NCBI GenBank assembly: GCA_900466475.1
Contig: UBMI01000015.1
Location: 1-64,000 of the forward strand
Origin: Hyphomicrobiales bacterium
GTDB lineage: Bacteria > Pseudomonadota > Alphaproteobacteria > Rhizobiales > Rhizobiaceae
Direction of reading: 5' to 3'
DNA: 64,000 nucleotides
This document shows positions 14,673 to 22,194 of the stretch, piece by piece (the first letter of the stretch is position 1; every line of letters starts with the position of its first letter). The notes below the pieces were generated by a model, which saw only the letters and a program-made list of their open reading frames with translations, made no database searches and was not told where the DNA came from. The translations under genes and the position numbers were made by a program.

Positions 14673-15133
14673 GATTCCGTGATTTTACGCGGTTCCGGAC
14701 TAGAACCGCACGTTTCTGCTGGAATTGCCTGAGCCAAACGGAGAAACAGCCGGTGCGAGGGCGGCGCACCGGCTGTCTCCACTCACCGGGAGGGGACCGT
14801 GAGTTCGTCCGAATGATGGGTTGGGGGCGCGCATGTTGGGTCGATGCGGTCATCATTCGGATATCGCATTAACTACGCTCGTTAACTTTGGTTCCCTCCG
14901 ATTGGAAAAAAATTGGACTTTCGTCAATTTTTTCTCGGATGGCCGATTTGGGTTGCTGCTCATATCCATCCAATCGGAATTCAAAGCATGCCTAAAGAAA
15001 TAGCACGTCAAACAAATTCAATTACTTAAACTGAACAGACGAAAGAAAATTGCCAAAATTTTACCGTTTGATAAATTTTTGAACCTGAGTTACGATTCCC
15101 TCACTAGTCGTTACCAATAAAGAGGGAACTTCA
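14673..15133. other. 461-base non-coding interval with several inverted repeats
   Basis: No convincing gene. It holds a strong hairpin (AGCCGGTGCG 14748-14757 with CGCACCGGCT 14765-14774) that could end the kinase transcript although no T tract follows; a 10-base inverted repeat CCGAATGATG/CATCATTCGG (14809-14818, 14851-14860); and an AT-rich repeat AAAAAATTG/CAATTTTTT (14907-14915, 14925-14933). The AT-rich second half must contain the preTA promoter. A small RNA between 14740 and 14940 is possible. Confidence 0.5.
14744..14779 (+). terminator. Strong hairpin after the kinase gene
   Basis: Ten-base perfect stem (14748-14757 with 14765-14774), extendable outward by GAGA/TCTC, seven-base loop. 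There is no following T run, so it may be a factor-dependent terminator or a structural RNA element. Confidence 0.45.
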
Positions 15134-16495
15134 ATGGAACGCCTGGAAACTGGGATTCGTGCCGGCCGGCTTTCGTCCGCCGAGTACGAGGCTAATTTTT
15201 CCGATCTTCATCCGCGCCTCGACAATCACGAAGCGCTGGTTGCCGCCGACCGCTGTTATTTCTGCTATGACGCGCCGTGCATGACGGCCTGTCCCACCTC
15301 CATCGACATTCCGCTCTTCATCCGCCAGATCTCGACCGGCAATCCGATCGGCTCTGCAAAGACCATCTTCGACCAGAATATCCTTGGCGGCATGTGCGCC
15401 CGAGTCTGTCCCACCGAAGAGCTCTGCGAGCAGGCCTGCGTGCGCAACACCGCCGAAGAGCGTCCCGTCGAGATCGGCCGCCTGCAGCGTTATGCAACGG
15501 ATGCGGCGATGACGGCCGACAAGCAGTTCTACCGGCGCGCGGAACCGACCGGCAAGAAGATCGCCGTCGTCGGCGCCGGCCCTGCCGGTCTCGCCGCCGC
15601 CCATCGCCTTGCAATCAAGGGCAATGATGTCGTAATCTATGACGCCAAGCCGAAATCCGGCGGCCTCAACGAATATGGCATCGCCACCTACAAGACAGTC
15701 GACGACTTCGCCCAGAAGGAAGTCGATTACGTCCTGTCGATCGGCGGCATCGAGGTGAAACATGATCAGCAGCTCGGCCGCGACGTCTCGCTCGCCGACC
15801 TGCAGAGCCAGTACGATGCCGTCTTCCTCGGCCTCGGCCTTGCCGGCGTCAACGCATTGCGCGTCGATAACGAAACCCTGCCCGGCGTCGATGACGCTGT
15901 CGATTTCATCGCTGAGCTTCGTCAGGCCGGGAACAAGGGCGACATCGCCATCGGCCGCCGCGTCGTCGTCCTTGGCGGCGGCATGACGGCGATCGACGCC
16001 GCCGTGCAGGCAAAGCTGCTTGGCGCGGAAGAGGTGACCATCTGCTACCGCCGCGGCAAGGAACATATGAATGCCTCGGAATTCGAGCAGGATCTCGCCA
16101 CCTCCAAGGGCGTCATCATTCGCCACTGGCTGGCGCCGAAATCCATCCTCTCGCAGGATGGCAAGGTGGCCGCGATCGAGGTCGAATATACCGCCCTCGT
16201 CGATGGTCGCTTGACCGGCACCGGCGAGACCGGCGTCATCACCGCAGACCATATCCTGAAAGCCATCGGCCAGACCTTCGAAGCCTCCAGCCTCGGCGCG
16301 CTGCGCATGGAATCCGGCCGTATCGCCGTTGACCCGGAAGGCCGCACATCGCTCGAAGGTGTCTGGGCCGGCGGCGACTGCGTGTTCGGTGGCGAAGACC
16401 TCACCGTATCTGCCGTCGCCCACGGCCGCGACGCGGCCGAATCCATTCACCGAACCCTCACTGCTGCAGCCGCTCCGGCTGTCGCTGTCGCCTGA
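15134..16495 (+). CDS. preT: Dihydropyrimidine dehydrogenase (NAD+) subunit PreT
   Basis: A 453-residue flavoprotein subunit that passes electrons between NAD(H) and PreA in the first step of reductive uracil/thymine breakdown. N-terminal Fe-S cysteines are in CYFCYDAPCMTACPTSIDIP and GGMCARVCPTEELCEQACVR; a dinucleotide-binding GAGPAGLAAAHRLA (about 146) and a second GGGMTAIDAAVQ (about 280) follow, as in glutamate-synthase small subunits. Pairing with preA 15 bases downstream makes the PreT call firm over GltD. It heads the pyrimidine genes of this window, though rutR, pydC and hydA lie 8 kb away. Confidence 0.93.
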   Translation: MERLETGIRAGRLSSAEYEANFSDLHPRLDNHEALVAADRCYFCYDAPCMTACPTSIDIPLFIRQISTGNPIGSAKTIFDQNILGGMCARVCPTEELCEQACVRNTAEERPVEIGRLQRYATDAAMTADKQFYRRAEPTGKKIAVVGAGPAGLAAAHRLAIKGNDVVIYDAKPKSGGLNEYGIATYKTVDDFAQKEVDYVLSIGGIEVKHDQQLGRDVSLADLQSQYDAVFLGLGLAGVNALRVDNETLPGVDDAVDFIAELRQAGNKGDIAIGRRVVVLGGGMTAIDAAVQAKLLGAEEVTICYRRGKEHMNASEFEQDLATSKGVIIRHWLAPKSILSQDGKVAAIEVEYTALVDGRLTGTGETGVITADHILKAIGQTFEASSLGALRMESGRIAVDPEGRTSLEGVWAGGDCVFGGEDLTVSAVAHGRDAAESIHRTLTAAAAPAVAVA

Positions 16496-16510
16496 AGGGG
16501 AGAATGAACA

Positions 16511-17824
16511 ATGGCTGATCTCCGCAATAATTTCGTCGGCATCAAGTCTCCGAACCCCTTCTGGCTCGCCTCCGCACCGCCGACCGATAAGGCCTACAAT
16601 GTCGAGCGCGCCTTCAAGGCCGGCTGGGGCGGCGTCGTCTGGAAGACGCTGGGCGAGGAAGGCCCGCCTGTCGTCAACGTCAACGGCCCGCGCTACGGCG
16701 CGATCTGGGGTGCCGACCGCCGCCTGCTCGGCCTGAACAATATCGAGCTCATCACCGACCGCGACCTGCAGACCAACCTGCGCGAAATGAAACAGGTCAA
16801 GATGAACTGGCCGGACCGGGCACTGATCGCCTCGATCATGGTGCCTTGCGAGGAGCAAGCCTGGAAATCGATCCTGCCGCTGGTCGAAGAAACCGGCGCC
16901 GACGGCATCGAATTGAATTTCGGCTGTCCGCACGGCATGTCCGAGCGCGGCATGGGCTCGGCTGTCGGCCAGGTGCCGGAATATATCGAAATGGTGGTGC
17001 GCTGGTGCAAGCAGTACACGCGCATGCCCGTCATCACCAAGCTGACGCCCAATATCACCGATATCCGCCGCCCTGCCCGCGCCGCCAAGGCCGGCGGCAC
17101 GGATGCCGTCTCGCTGATCAATACGATCAACTCGATCGTCTCGGTCGATCTCGACAACTTCGCCCCCAACCCGACCGTCGGCGGCAAGGGCAGCCACGGC
17201 GGCTATTGCGGCCCGGCCGTCAAGCCGATCGCGCTCAACATGGTCGCCGAGATCGCCCGCGATCCGGAAACCTACGGCCTTCCGATCTCGGGCATCGGCG
17301 GCATCACCACGTGGCGCGACGCAGCCGAATTCCTGGTGCTCGGCGCCGGCAACGTGCAGGTCTGCACAGCTGCCATGACCTACGGCTTCAAGATCGTGCA
17401 GGAAATGATCACGGGCCTCTCGGACTGGATGGATGAAAAGGGCCACAAGACCCTCGACGACATTACCGGCCGCGCCGTCCAGAACGTCACCGACTGGCAG
17501 TATTTGAACCTCAACTATATCGCCAAGGCGAAGATCGACCAGGACGCCTGCATCCAGTGCGGCCGCTGCTACATCGCCTGCGAGGACACCTCACACCAGG
17601 CGATCACCAACTTCGTCGATGGCGTCCGCCATTTCGAGGTGATGGACGAGGAATGCGTCGGCTGCAATCTCTGCGTCAGCGTCTGCCCGGTCGAAAACTG
17701 CATCACCATGGAAGAGCTTCCGGCAGGCGCCCTCGACAAGCGCACCGGCAAGGTGGTCGATCCGAATTACGCCAACTGGACGACACACCCGAACAACCCG
17801 ATGGCGCGCCAGGCCGCGGAATAA
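16511..17824 (+). CDS. preA: Dihydropyrimidine dehydrogenase (NAD+) subunit PreA
   Basis: A 437-residue catalytic subunit. The N-terminal two thirds is an FMN-binding dihydroorotate-dehydrogenase-like barrel (ADLRNNFVGIKSPNPFWLAS at the start, ELNFGCPHGMSERGMGSA near residue 135, GIGGITTWRDAAEFLVLGA near 260). The C-terminus carries two 4Fe-4S motifs, CIQCGRCYIACEDTSHQ and CVGCNLCVSVCPVENC. It reduces uracil and thymine to the dihydro forms used by HydA. Co-transcribed with preT; a strong terminator follows. Confidence 0.95.
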   Translation: MADLRNNFVGIKSPNPFWLASAPPTDKAYNVERAFKAGWGGVVWKTLGEEGPPVVNVNGPRYGAIWGADRRLLGLNNIELITDRDLQTNLREMKQVKMNWPDRALIASIMVPCEEQAWKSILPLVEETGADGIELNFGCPHGMSERGMGSAVGQVPEYIEMVVRWCKQYTRMPVITKLTPNITDIRRPARAAKAGGTDAVSLINTINSIVSVDLDNFAPNPTVGGKGSHGGYCGPAVKPIALNMVAEIARDPETYGLPISGIGGITTWRDAAEFLVLGAGNVQVCTAAMTYGFKIVQEMITGLSDWMDEKGHKTLDDITGRAVQNVTDWQYLNLNYIAKAKIDQDACIQCGRCYIACEDTSHQAITNFVDGVRHFEVMDEECVGCNLCVSVCPVENCITMEELPAGALDKRTGKVVDPNYANWTTHPNNPMARQAAE

Positions 17825-17846
17825 CCATCCGCTCAATGTATAAAAG

Positions 17847-17880
17847 ATCGACGCCCTCCTGGAGGGCGTCGATTGCTTTT
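17847..17880. terminator. Bidirectional terminator between preA and prfH
   Basis: ATCGACGCCCTCC (17847-17859) and GGAGGGCGTCGAT (17861-17873) form a long stem, with TTTT at 17877-17880 for preA and the complement of AAAA (17842-17845) for prfH. Confidence 0.85.
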
Positions 17881-17904
17881 AAGACCTAGGCATATTGCCT
17901 GCTG

Positions 17905-18519
17905 TCAAAGCTTGAAGGCCTTGACCTCATTGCCACGCTCGATCGTGCGGTTGGCAATGAAGCGCCCGGCTTTCGCCGCCTCCTGCTTTTCCGCTTCGAT
18001 ATCCTGCAGCATTGCCTGCAGACGCCGGATTGCCAGCGCCTTGTTGCGATGCTGCGAGCGCTCGTCCCGGGCCGTCACAACGAGACCGCTCGGGCGATGC
18101 AAGGCGCGAACAGCGCTGTCGGTCGTATTCTGGTGCTGCCCGCCGGGCCCGCCTGCCCGCAACGTCTCGAACTGCAGGTCGGCAGGATCGATCGTCACCG
18201 CAACACCTTCAGCCGGAAGATCGATGCGCCGCACGGCCACATACCAGTTTTGCCGCTTGTGGCCGGGGCGGACCCCACTCTTGAAGGTGAAGCGGATCGT
18301 ACCGCAATAGCCTGTTGCAATCCGCTCCGCCGCTTCGCCCTCGATAGTGACGATCGCCGACTTCGCACCATGATGATCCGGCATAGGCCCGAGGTTGACA
18401 TGGACGACGCACCCTTGCTGTTTCGCCTCGTCTTCAAGGATGCGCAGAAGCGCGGAGACGGCGATCCGGCACTCGACCGGACCGTTGCCCGATGTGATCA
18501 GGAGATCAATAGCGCTCAC
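17905..18519 (-). CDS. prfH: PrfH, class I release-factor homologue (ribosome rescue)
   Basis: A 204-residue peptide-chain-release-factor homologue lacking the codon-recognition domain. The catalytic GGQ lies in LRAGGPGGQHQNTTDSAV, followed by basic RDERSQHRNKALAIRRL. PrfH proteins are reported to work with RtcB2 on ribosomes cleaved in the decoding centre by toxins: PrfH releases the stalled peptide and RtcB2 religates the rRNA. The GTG at 18519 has GGAAGGAGGGC upstream, and the gene overlaps the end of rtcB by 14 bases. An ATG at 18585 would sit deep in rtcB. Confident family call; the damage that it meets here is unknown. Confidence 0.92.
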   Translation of the reverse strand: MSAIDLLITSGNGPVECRIAVSALLRILEDEAKQQGCVVHVNLGPMPDHHGAKSAIVTIEGEAAERIATGYCGTIRFTFKSGVRPGHKRQNWYVAVRRIDLPAEGVAVTIDPADLQFETLRAGGPGGQHQNTTDSAVRALHRPSGLVVTARDERSQHRNKALAIRRLQAMLQDIEAEKQEAAKAGRFIANRTIERGNEVKAFKL

Positions 18520-19729
18520 GGCTACGCCCTCCTTCCCGACGGTACTCCGGCTTGCGGCGACGCTGCTCGACCTCGGCTTCGTCAACCGCCTTCTTGAAGG
18601 TGACGAGCGGCCGGAAGCTGGCAGCGACGCTCACCAGCTTTTCGTTTTCGAGATCGGCAACAACCTGCCCCGCATCCTTGTAGGCGGACGCCGCCTCTTC
18701 GACGACGAGAGCCCGGTCATCGCAAATGGCGATGCCGCCCCAGACATTGCGCAGCAGCTGCTCACGCTCGGACCTGTTACGGCCCGCCCGCCCATGCATG
18801 CTGGCCCGGTCATATTTGCGACCGGCCCCATGCGATATGCCGCCGAGCGAACTGGATACATCCGCTGTCGGGCAAACCACATAGCTGAGGCTCGCACGTG
18901 ATCCGGCGATAGGCGCGAGTTCCCCCGGTGTGACAGCCGCAGCCCCCTTGTAGTGCACGAAATCACGTCCGGAAGACCGAACGAGATTGTGCGGCACATC
19001 GGCGACGAGGCGCAGATCCGCACGCAATGCGGCGGCTGCCCGTGCTGCGATCAGTCGACGGTTCAGCGATGCCCAGACAACGCACTGATCATGACTTGCA
19101 AGCCACGTGACAGCATCTTGTGAACCCGGCAGGAGCCCGGCCGCAAGATCGGGATGAGCACTGATAGCCTCGGAAAAGACTGCAGCACCGAGGGAACGCG
19201 AGCCGGAATGGACAAGCAGGTAGAGAGCCTGACCATCCAGACCAGCGCCAGCACCGCCATTGCCAAGCGTATCGATGGCCTGCAGCTCGCAAAAATGGTT
19301 GCCGCCGCCAATCGTACCGAGTGCATCCGGCGCCAGGGAGGCAGGCAGGCGCGCCTCCTCCAGCAAGACAGCGGCATCGCCGATCTCCTCAGCCTCAAGC
19401 TGGCGAAGCCGTTCCGCCGCCTTGTCGATCTTCAGTTTGCGCAGCGGCAGATCGAGCTGGAAAAGCGACATGCCGCAGCCAATATCATTGCCGATAAGCA
19501 GCGGAAGCAGCCGGTCGGACGCCAATGCGACACCGGTTGCGCCATATTTGCCGGGATGCAAATCCGGAAAGGCAGCAATCTGCGAAACGCCCGGAAGACG
19601 GGACATTTCGGCAAGTTGATTTAGCGCCGCGCCTTCAATCCAGGTGCGGCCGGAAAAGAAATGATGGATGAGCGCAGGCGCATTGGCCTGCGTCGTCGGG
19701 GAGCTTCCGCCCCCGATGGAATTGCCCAT
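18506..19729 (-). CDS. rtcB: RtcB2-type RNA ligase
   Basis: A 407-residue RNA 2',3'-cyclic-phosphate/5'-OH ligase. Family motifs: FPDLHPGKYGATGVALAS near residue 50, GNDIGCGMSLF near 80, GGGNHFCELQ near 145 (metal ligands), HSGSRSLG, and the guanylylated-histidine region GGISHGAGRKYDR followed by a basic loop. The short MGNSI start, the length and the linked prfH place it with RtcB2 rather than the tRNA/mRNA-repair RtcB next to RtcA. The ATG at 19729 is chosen by family N-terminus; 19762 and 19783 are longer options. Enzyme seals broken rRNA or tRNA using GTP and Mn2+. Confidence 0.92.
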   Translation of the reverse strand: MGNSIGGGSSPTTQANAPALIHHFFSGRTWIEGAALNQLAEMSRLPGVSQIAAFPDLHPGKYGATGVALASDRLLPLLIGNDIGCGMSLFQLDLPLRKLKIDKAAERLRQLEAEEIGDAAVLLEEARLPASLAPDALGTIGGGNHFCELQAIDTLGNGGAGAGLDGQALYLLVHSGSRSLGAAVFSEAISAHPDLAAGLLPGSQDAVTWLASHDQCVVWASLNRRLIAARAAAALRADLRLVADVPHNLVRSSGRDFVHYKGAAAVTPGELAPIAGSRASLSYVVCPTADVSSSLGGISHGAGRKYDRASMHGRAGRNRSEREQLLRNVWGGIAICDDRALVVEEAASAYKDAGQVVADLENEKLVSVAASFRPLVTFKKAVDEAEVEQRRRKPEYRREGGRSRERY

Positions 19730-19928
19730 GATAGTGAACTCTGGATATGAATGGTCTTTCATCGCGCAGACGGCGATGGTCAACCGGCATGCGTCAGCCC
19801 AGAGGCTGAGTTACGCCGAAACCCTCTCGGGGCGTGCTGAGATTTTTGTCATCGTGCGCTCCCTTTCCAGAAACAAATGATGCCGCCCCTTTAAGCGAAG
19901 CAAAAAACAAATGCAAGCCTGGGACGTA

Positions 19929-20909
19929 TTAATTGCCGAACGACTTCCGATAAGTGCTCGGGCTGGTGCCAAGCCGCCGGCGGAAATGGTGGCGCATGGT
20001 TGCAAGTGTGCCGAAGCCGCTGGCAAGCGCGATATCGTCGAGCGACACCGCAAGCTCTCTCTCGAGAAGATCGCGGGCATGCCGCAACCGCTCCTTCAGC
20101 AGCCATTCGCCGACGCTGTCGCCCGTCGCCGCCTCGAAGCGGCGCTGGAAGGTGCGCATGCTCATCCCGGCCTTGTCGGCAAGCAGGCTGATGGGCTGGT
20201 CTTCGGACAACCGCTCGCGCATCCACTCGATCAGCGGCCCGAGGCGAATGCCCTCGCGCTCTTCCGGCACGGGAGCGGCGATGAACTGCGCCTGCCCGCC
20301 TTCGCGATGCGGCGGCACGACGAGCCGTCGCGCCACGCTGTTGGCGGCATCGGGGCCGAAATCGCCGCGCACCACGTGCAGGCAGAGATCGATGCCCGCC
20401 GCACTGCCCGCCGCCGTCAGGATGCTGCCCTCGTCCATGTACAGCACATCGGCATCGAGAGCGATGTCCGGGTAGCGCTCGGCAATCGAGGCGACATAGC
20501 GCCAGTGCGTCGTCGCGCGCCGTCCGGCCAGCAGGCCGGATGCCGCGAGCACGGCGACACCCGAGCAGAGCGACATGACACGTGCGCCCCGCTCGTGCGC
20601 TGCCCGCAAGGCTGATGTCAGCGGCTCCGGCACTGGCGCATCGATCGCCCGCCATCCCGGCGCTATGATGAGATCTGCCTCATCGAGCAGTTCCAGCCCA
20701 TGATCTACAGCAACCGTCAGCCCGCCGGCAGCGCGCAGCGGACCCGGCTCGATGCCGGCGACGGAGAAGCGATACCAGCCCTCGCCCATCTCCGGCCGCG
20801 ACAGGCCGAAAACCTCGTAGGCAATGCCGAATTCGAAGGTGCAGAGCCCGTCATAGGCGAGCGCCACCACATGTGGTCCCTGCGTTCGATGGAGATCCGA
20901 TTTTGGCAT
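19929..20909 (-). CDS. GlxA/FtrA-like AraC-family regulator with DJ-1/PfpI domain
   Basis: A 326-residue regulator. Residues about 10-180 are a DJ-1/PfpI (class I glutamine amidotransferase-like) domain with the nucleophile-elbow cysteine in VMSLCSGVAVLAASGLL; residues about 215-315 are two AraC helix-turn-helices (ISLLADKAGMSMRTFQRRF and VSLDDIALASGFGTLATMRHHF). The ATG at 20909 was picked because the DJ-1 fold begins there. It is divergent from the rhodanese gene 93 bases away, the usual FtrA layout, so it likely activates that gene. The inducer is not known. Confidence 0.87.
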   Translation of the reverse strand: MPKSDLHRTQGPHVVALAYDGLCTFEFGIAYEVFGLSRPEMGEGWYRFSVAGIEPGPLRAAGGLTVAVDHGLELLDEADLIIAPGWRAIDAPVPEPLTSALRAAHERGARVMSLCSGVAVLAASGLLAGRRATTHWRYVASIAERYPDIALDADVLYMDEGSILTAAGSAAGIDLCLHVVRGDFGPDAANSVARRLVVPPHREGGQAQFIAAPVPEEREGIRLGPLIEWMRERLSEDQPISLLADKAGMSMRTFQRRFEAATGDSVGEWLLKERLRHARDLLERELAVSLDDIALASGFGTLATMRHHFRRRLGTSPSTYRKSFGN

Positions 20910-21002
20910 GATCTTTACGCTGTCAGTCACGATGGCCAATTTCGCCCATCCGTAGCATCGGCAATGATCGGCTGCAACAGCAACCAGGAAAGGACAAGAT
21001 CT

Positions 21003-21413
21003 ATGCCAAGCCCCGTCTCCGATATCCCTGCCGCTTCTCCCGAAGCCGCCGCCGATCATTTCGCCGGCAAGCTCGCCTTCGAGACCGATTGCTCCGACGT
21101 GAACGCCGCCTTCGCCTCCGGCAAGGTCGATTTCGTGCTGCTCGATGTGCGCTCGCCCGCACTCTTTGCGCAGTCGCATGTGCCGGGCGCCCTCAATCTG
21201 CCGCATGGCAAGATGACCGCGCACCGCATGTCGGAATGGCCCTCCGATACGCTCTTCGTGGTCTATTGCGCCGGTCCGCATTGCAACGGCGCTGACAAGG
21301 CCGCCCTGCGCCTCTCCCGTCTCGGCCTCTCCGTCAAGCTGATGATCGGCGGGCTGACCGGCTGGGCCGATGAAGGGCTCGCCTTTGAAGGCGAGGCAAG
21401 CGCCGCCGCCTGA
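21003..21413 (+). CDS. Rhodanese-like sulfurtransferase domain protein
   Basis: A 136-residue single rhodanese domain. The CH2A-like VDFVLLDVRSPALFAQSHVPGALNLPHG and the active-site loop VYCAGPHCNGADKAA, with the catalytic cysteine, are clear, and the domain ends in LIGGLTGWADEGLAF-like sequence. It could move sulfane sulfur or handle reactive sulfur/oxyanions in the cytoplasm. The ATG at 21003 follows AGGAAAGGA. Divergent from the ftrA-like regulator, which probably controls it. Confidence 0.88.
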   Translation: MPSPVSDIPAASPEAAADHFAGKLAFETDCSDVNAAFASGKVDFVLLDVRSPALFAQSHVPGALNLPHGKMTAHRMSEWPSDTLFVVYCAGPHCNGADKAALRLSRLGLSVKLMIGGLTGWADEGLAFEGEASAAA

Positions 21414-21660
21414 TCCGGGATCCCCGCGGCGAAGGATAATTTCATCCGTCACCGGACATGCTTCTCGTGCCGGTGACGGATGACGCCATAGACAAACAGT
21501 CATGGCAGACAGATCCGGATAAATCGGATTGCCAAGCGCGCCGAAATCCATGTTTTTCTATAGGTTTCTCTGGAAATAAGCAGAGGCTGCCGTATATCGC
21601 TAGTTTCGCCGACCCTATCCGGCCGGCATACTATGCGACATTACTTGGAACACGGTCAGC

Positions 21661-22194
21661 ATGTCACTTCGCAGTGCCCTTCGTGCACAAACAGCAGATT
21701 GCCATGCCGGGGTGGACGCCCTTTTCGGCAATTTCAGCCTCTCCGATATCAGGACCTATAAAACCTTCTTGCGCGCCCATGCCCGCGTGGTTCCGTCCGT
21801 CGAAGCCGCCCTGGAGCAGGCCGGTATCGAGCAACTGCTGCCGGATTGGCCGGAGCGACGGCGCGCGCATCTGCTTCTTGCCGACATGGCCGAACTCCAG
21901 GAGCCTCCGCCTCCGCTTCTTGTCAAGCCCGATCTACGCGGCGAGGCCGCACTCTGGGGCGCGGTCTATGTGCTGGAAGGATCGAAGCTTGGCGGCGCCA
22001 TGCTGGCAAAGGCCGTGCCTGATGACCTGCCGAGCAGCTACCTCAGCCCGCACGGTCCGAAGGGTTCGATGCGCGCGTTTATGGAACGTCTTGATACCAG
22101 CGGCATTGACGATATGGCAGCCGCGGTTGCGGCTGCGCGTGGCGTTTTCGATCTCTTCCTGAAGGCTGCGCAACTCGAACTGGAAGCTGTCTGA
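21661..22194 (+). CDS. bphO: Haem oxygenase for phytochrome chromophore (BphO)
   Basis: A 177-residue all-helical haem oxygenase. The proximal haem histidine is H15 in LRAQTADCHAGVDALFG, and the distal helix is GALYVLEGSKLGG-like (WGAVYVLEGSKLGGAMLAK). It opens haem to biliverdin, the chromophore for the bacteriophytochrome whose ATG overlaps its stop codon (TGATG). That overlap implies coupled synthesis of pigment and photoreceptor. Confidence 0.92.
   Translation: MSLRSALRAQTADCHAGVDALFGNFSLSDIRTYKTFLRAHARVVPSVEAALEQAGIEQLLPDWPERRRAHLLLADMAELQEPPPPLLVKPDLRGEAALWGAVYVLEGSKLGGAMLAKAVPDDLPSSYLSPHGPKGSMRAFMERLDTSGIDDMAAAVAAARGVFDLFLKAAQLELEAV

Noticed and set aside
14821..15003. 60-codon frame in the preT upstream region
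   Set aside because: Lies across inverted repeats and AT-rich promoter sequence with no start signal.
15090..15120. RutR site upstream of preT
   Set aside because: Only one half-like TTACCAAT was found; the second half is absent.
15131..17446. 771-codon minus-strand frame opposite preT and preA
   Set aside because: His/Asp/Gly-rich antisense shadow; preT and preA have intact Fe-S and flavin motifs.
20910..21551. N-terminal extension of the ftrA-like frame to 21551
   Set aside because: The extension is antisense to the rhodanese gene; the DJ-1 domain starts at 20909.
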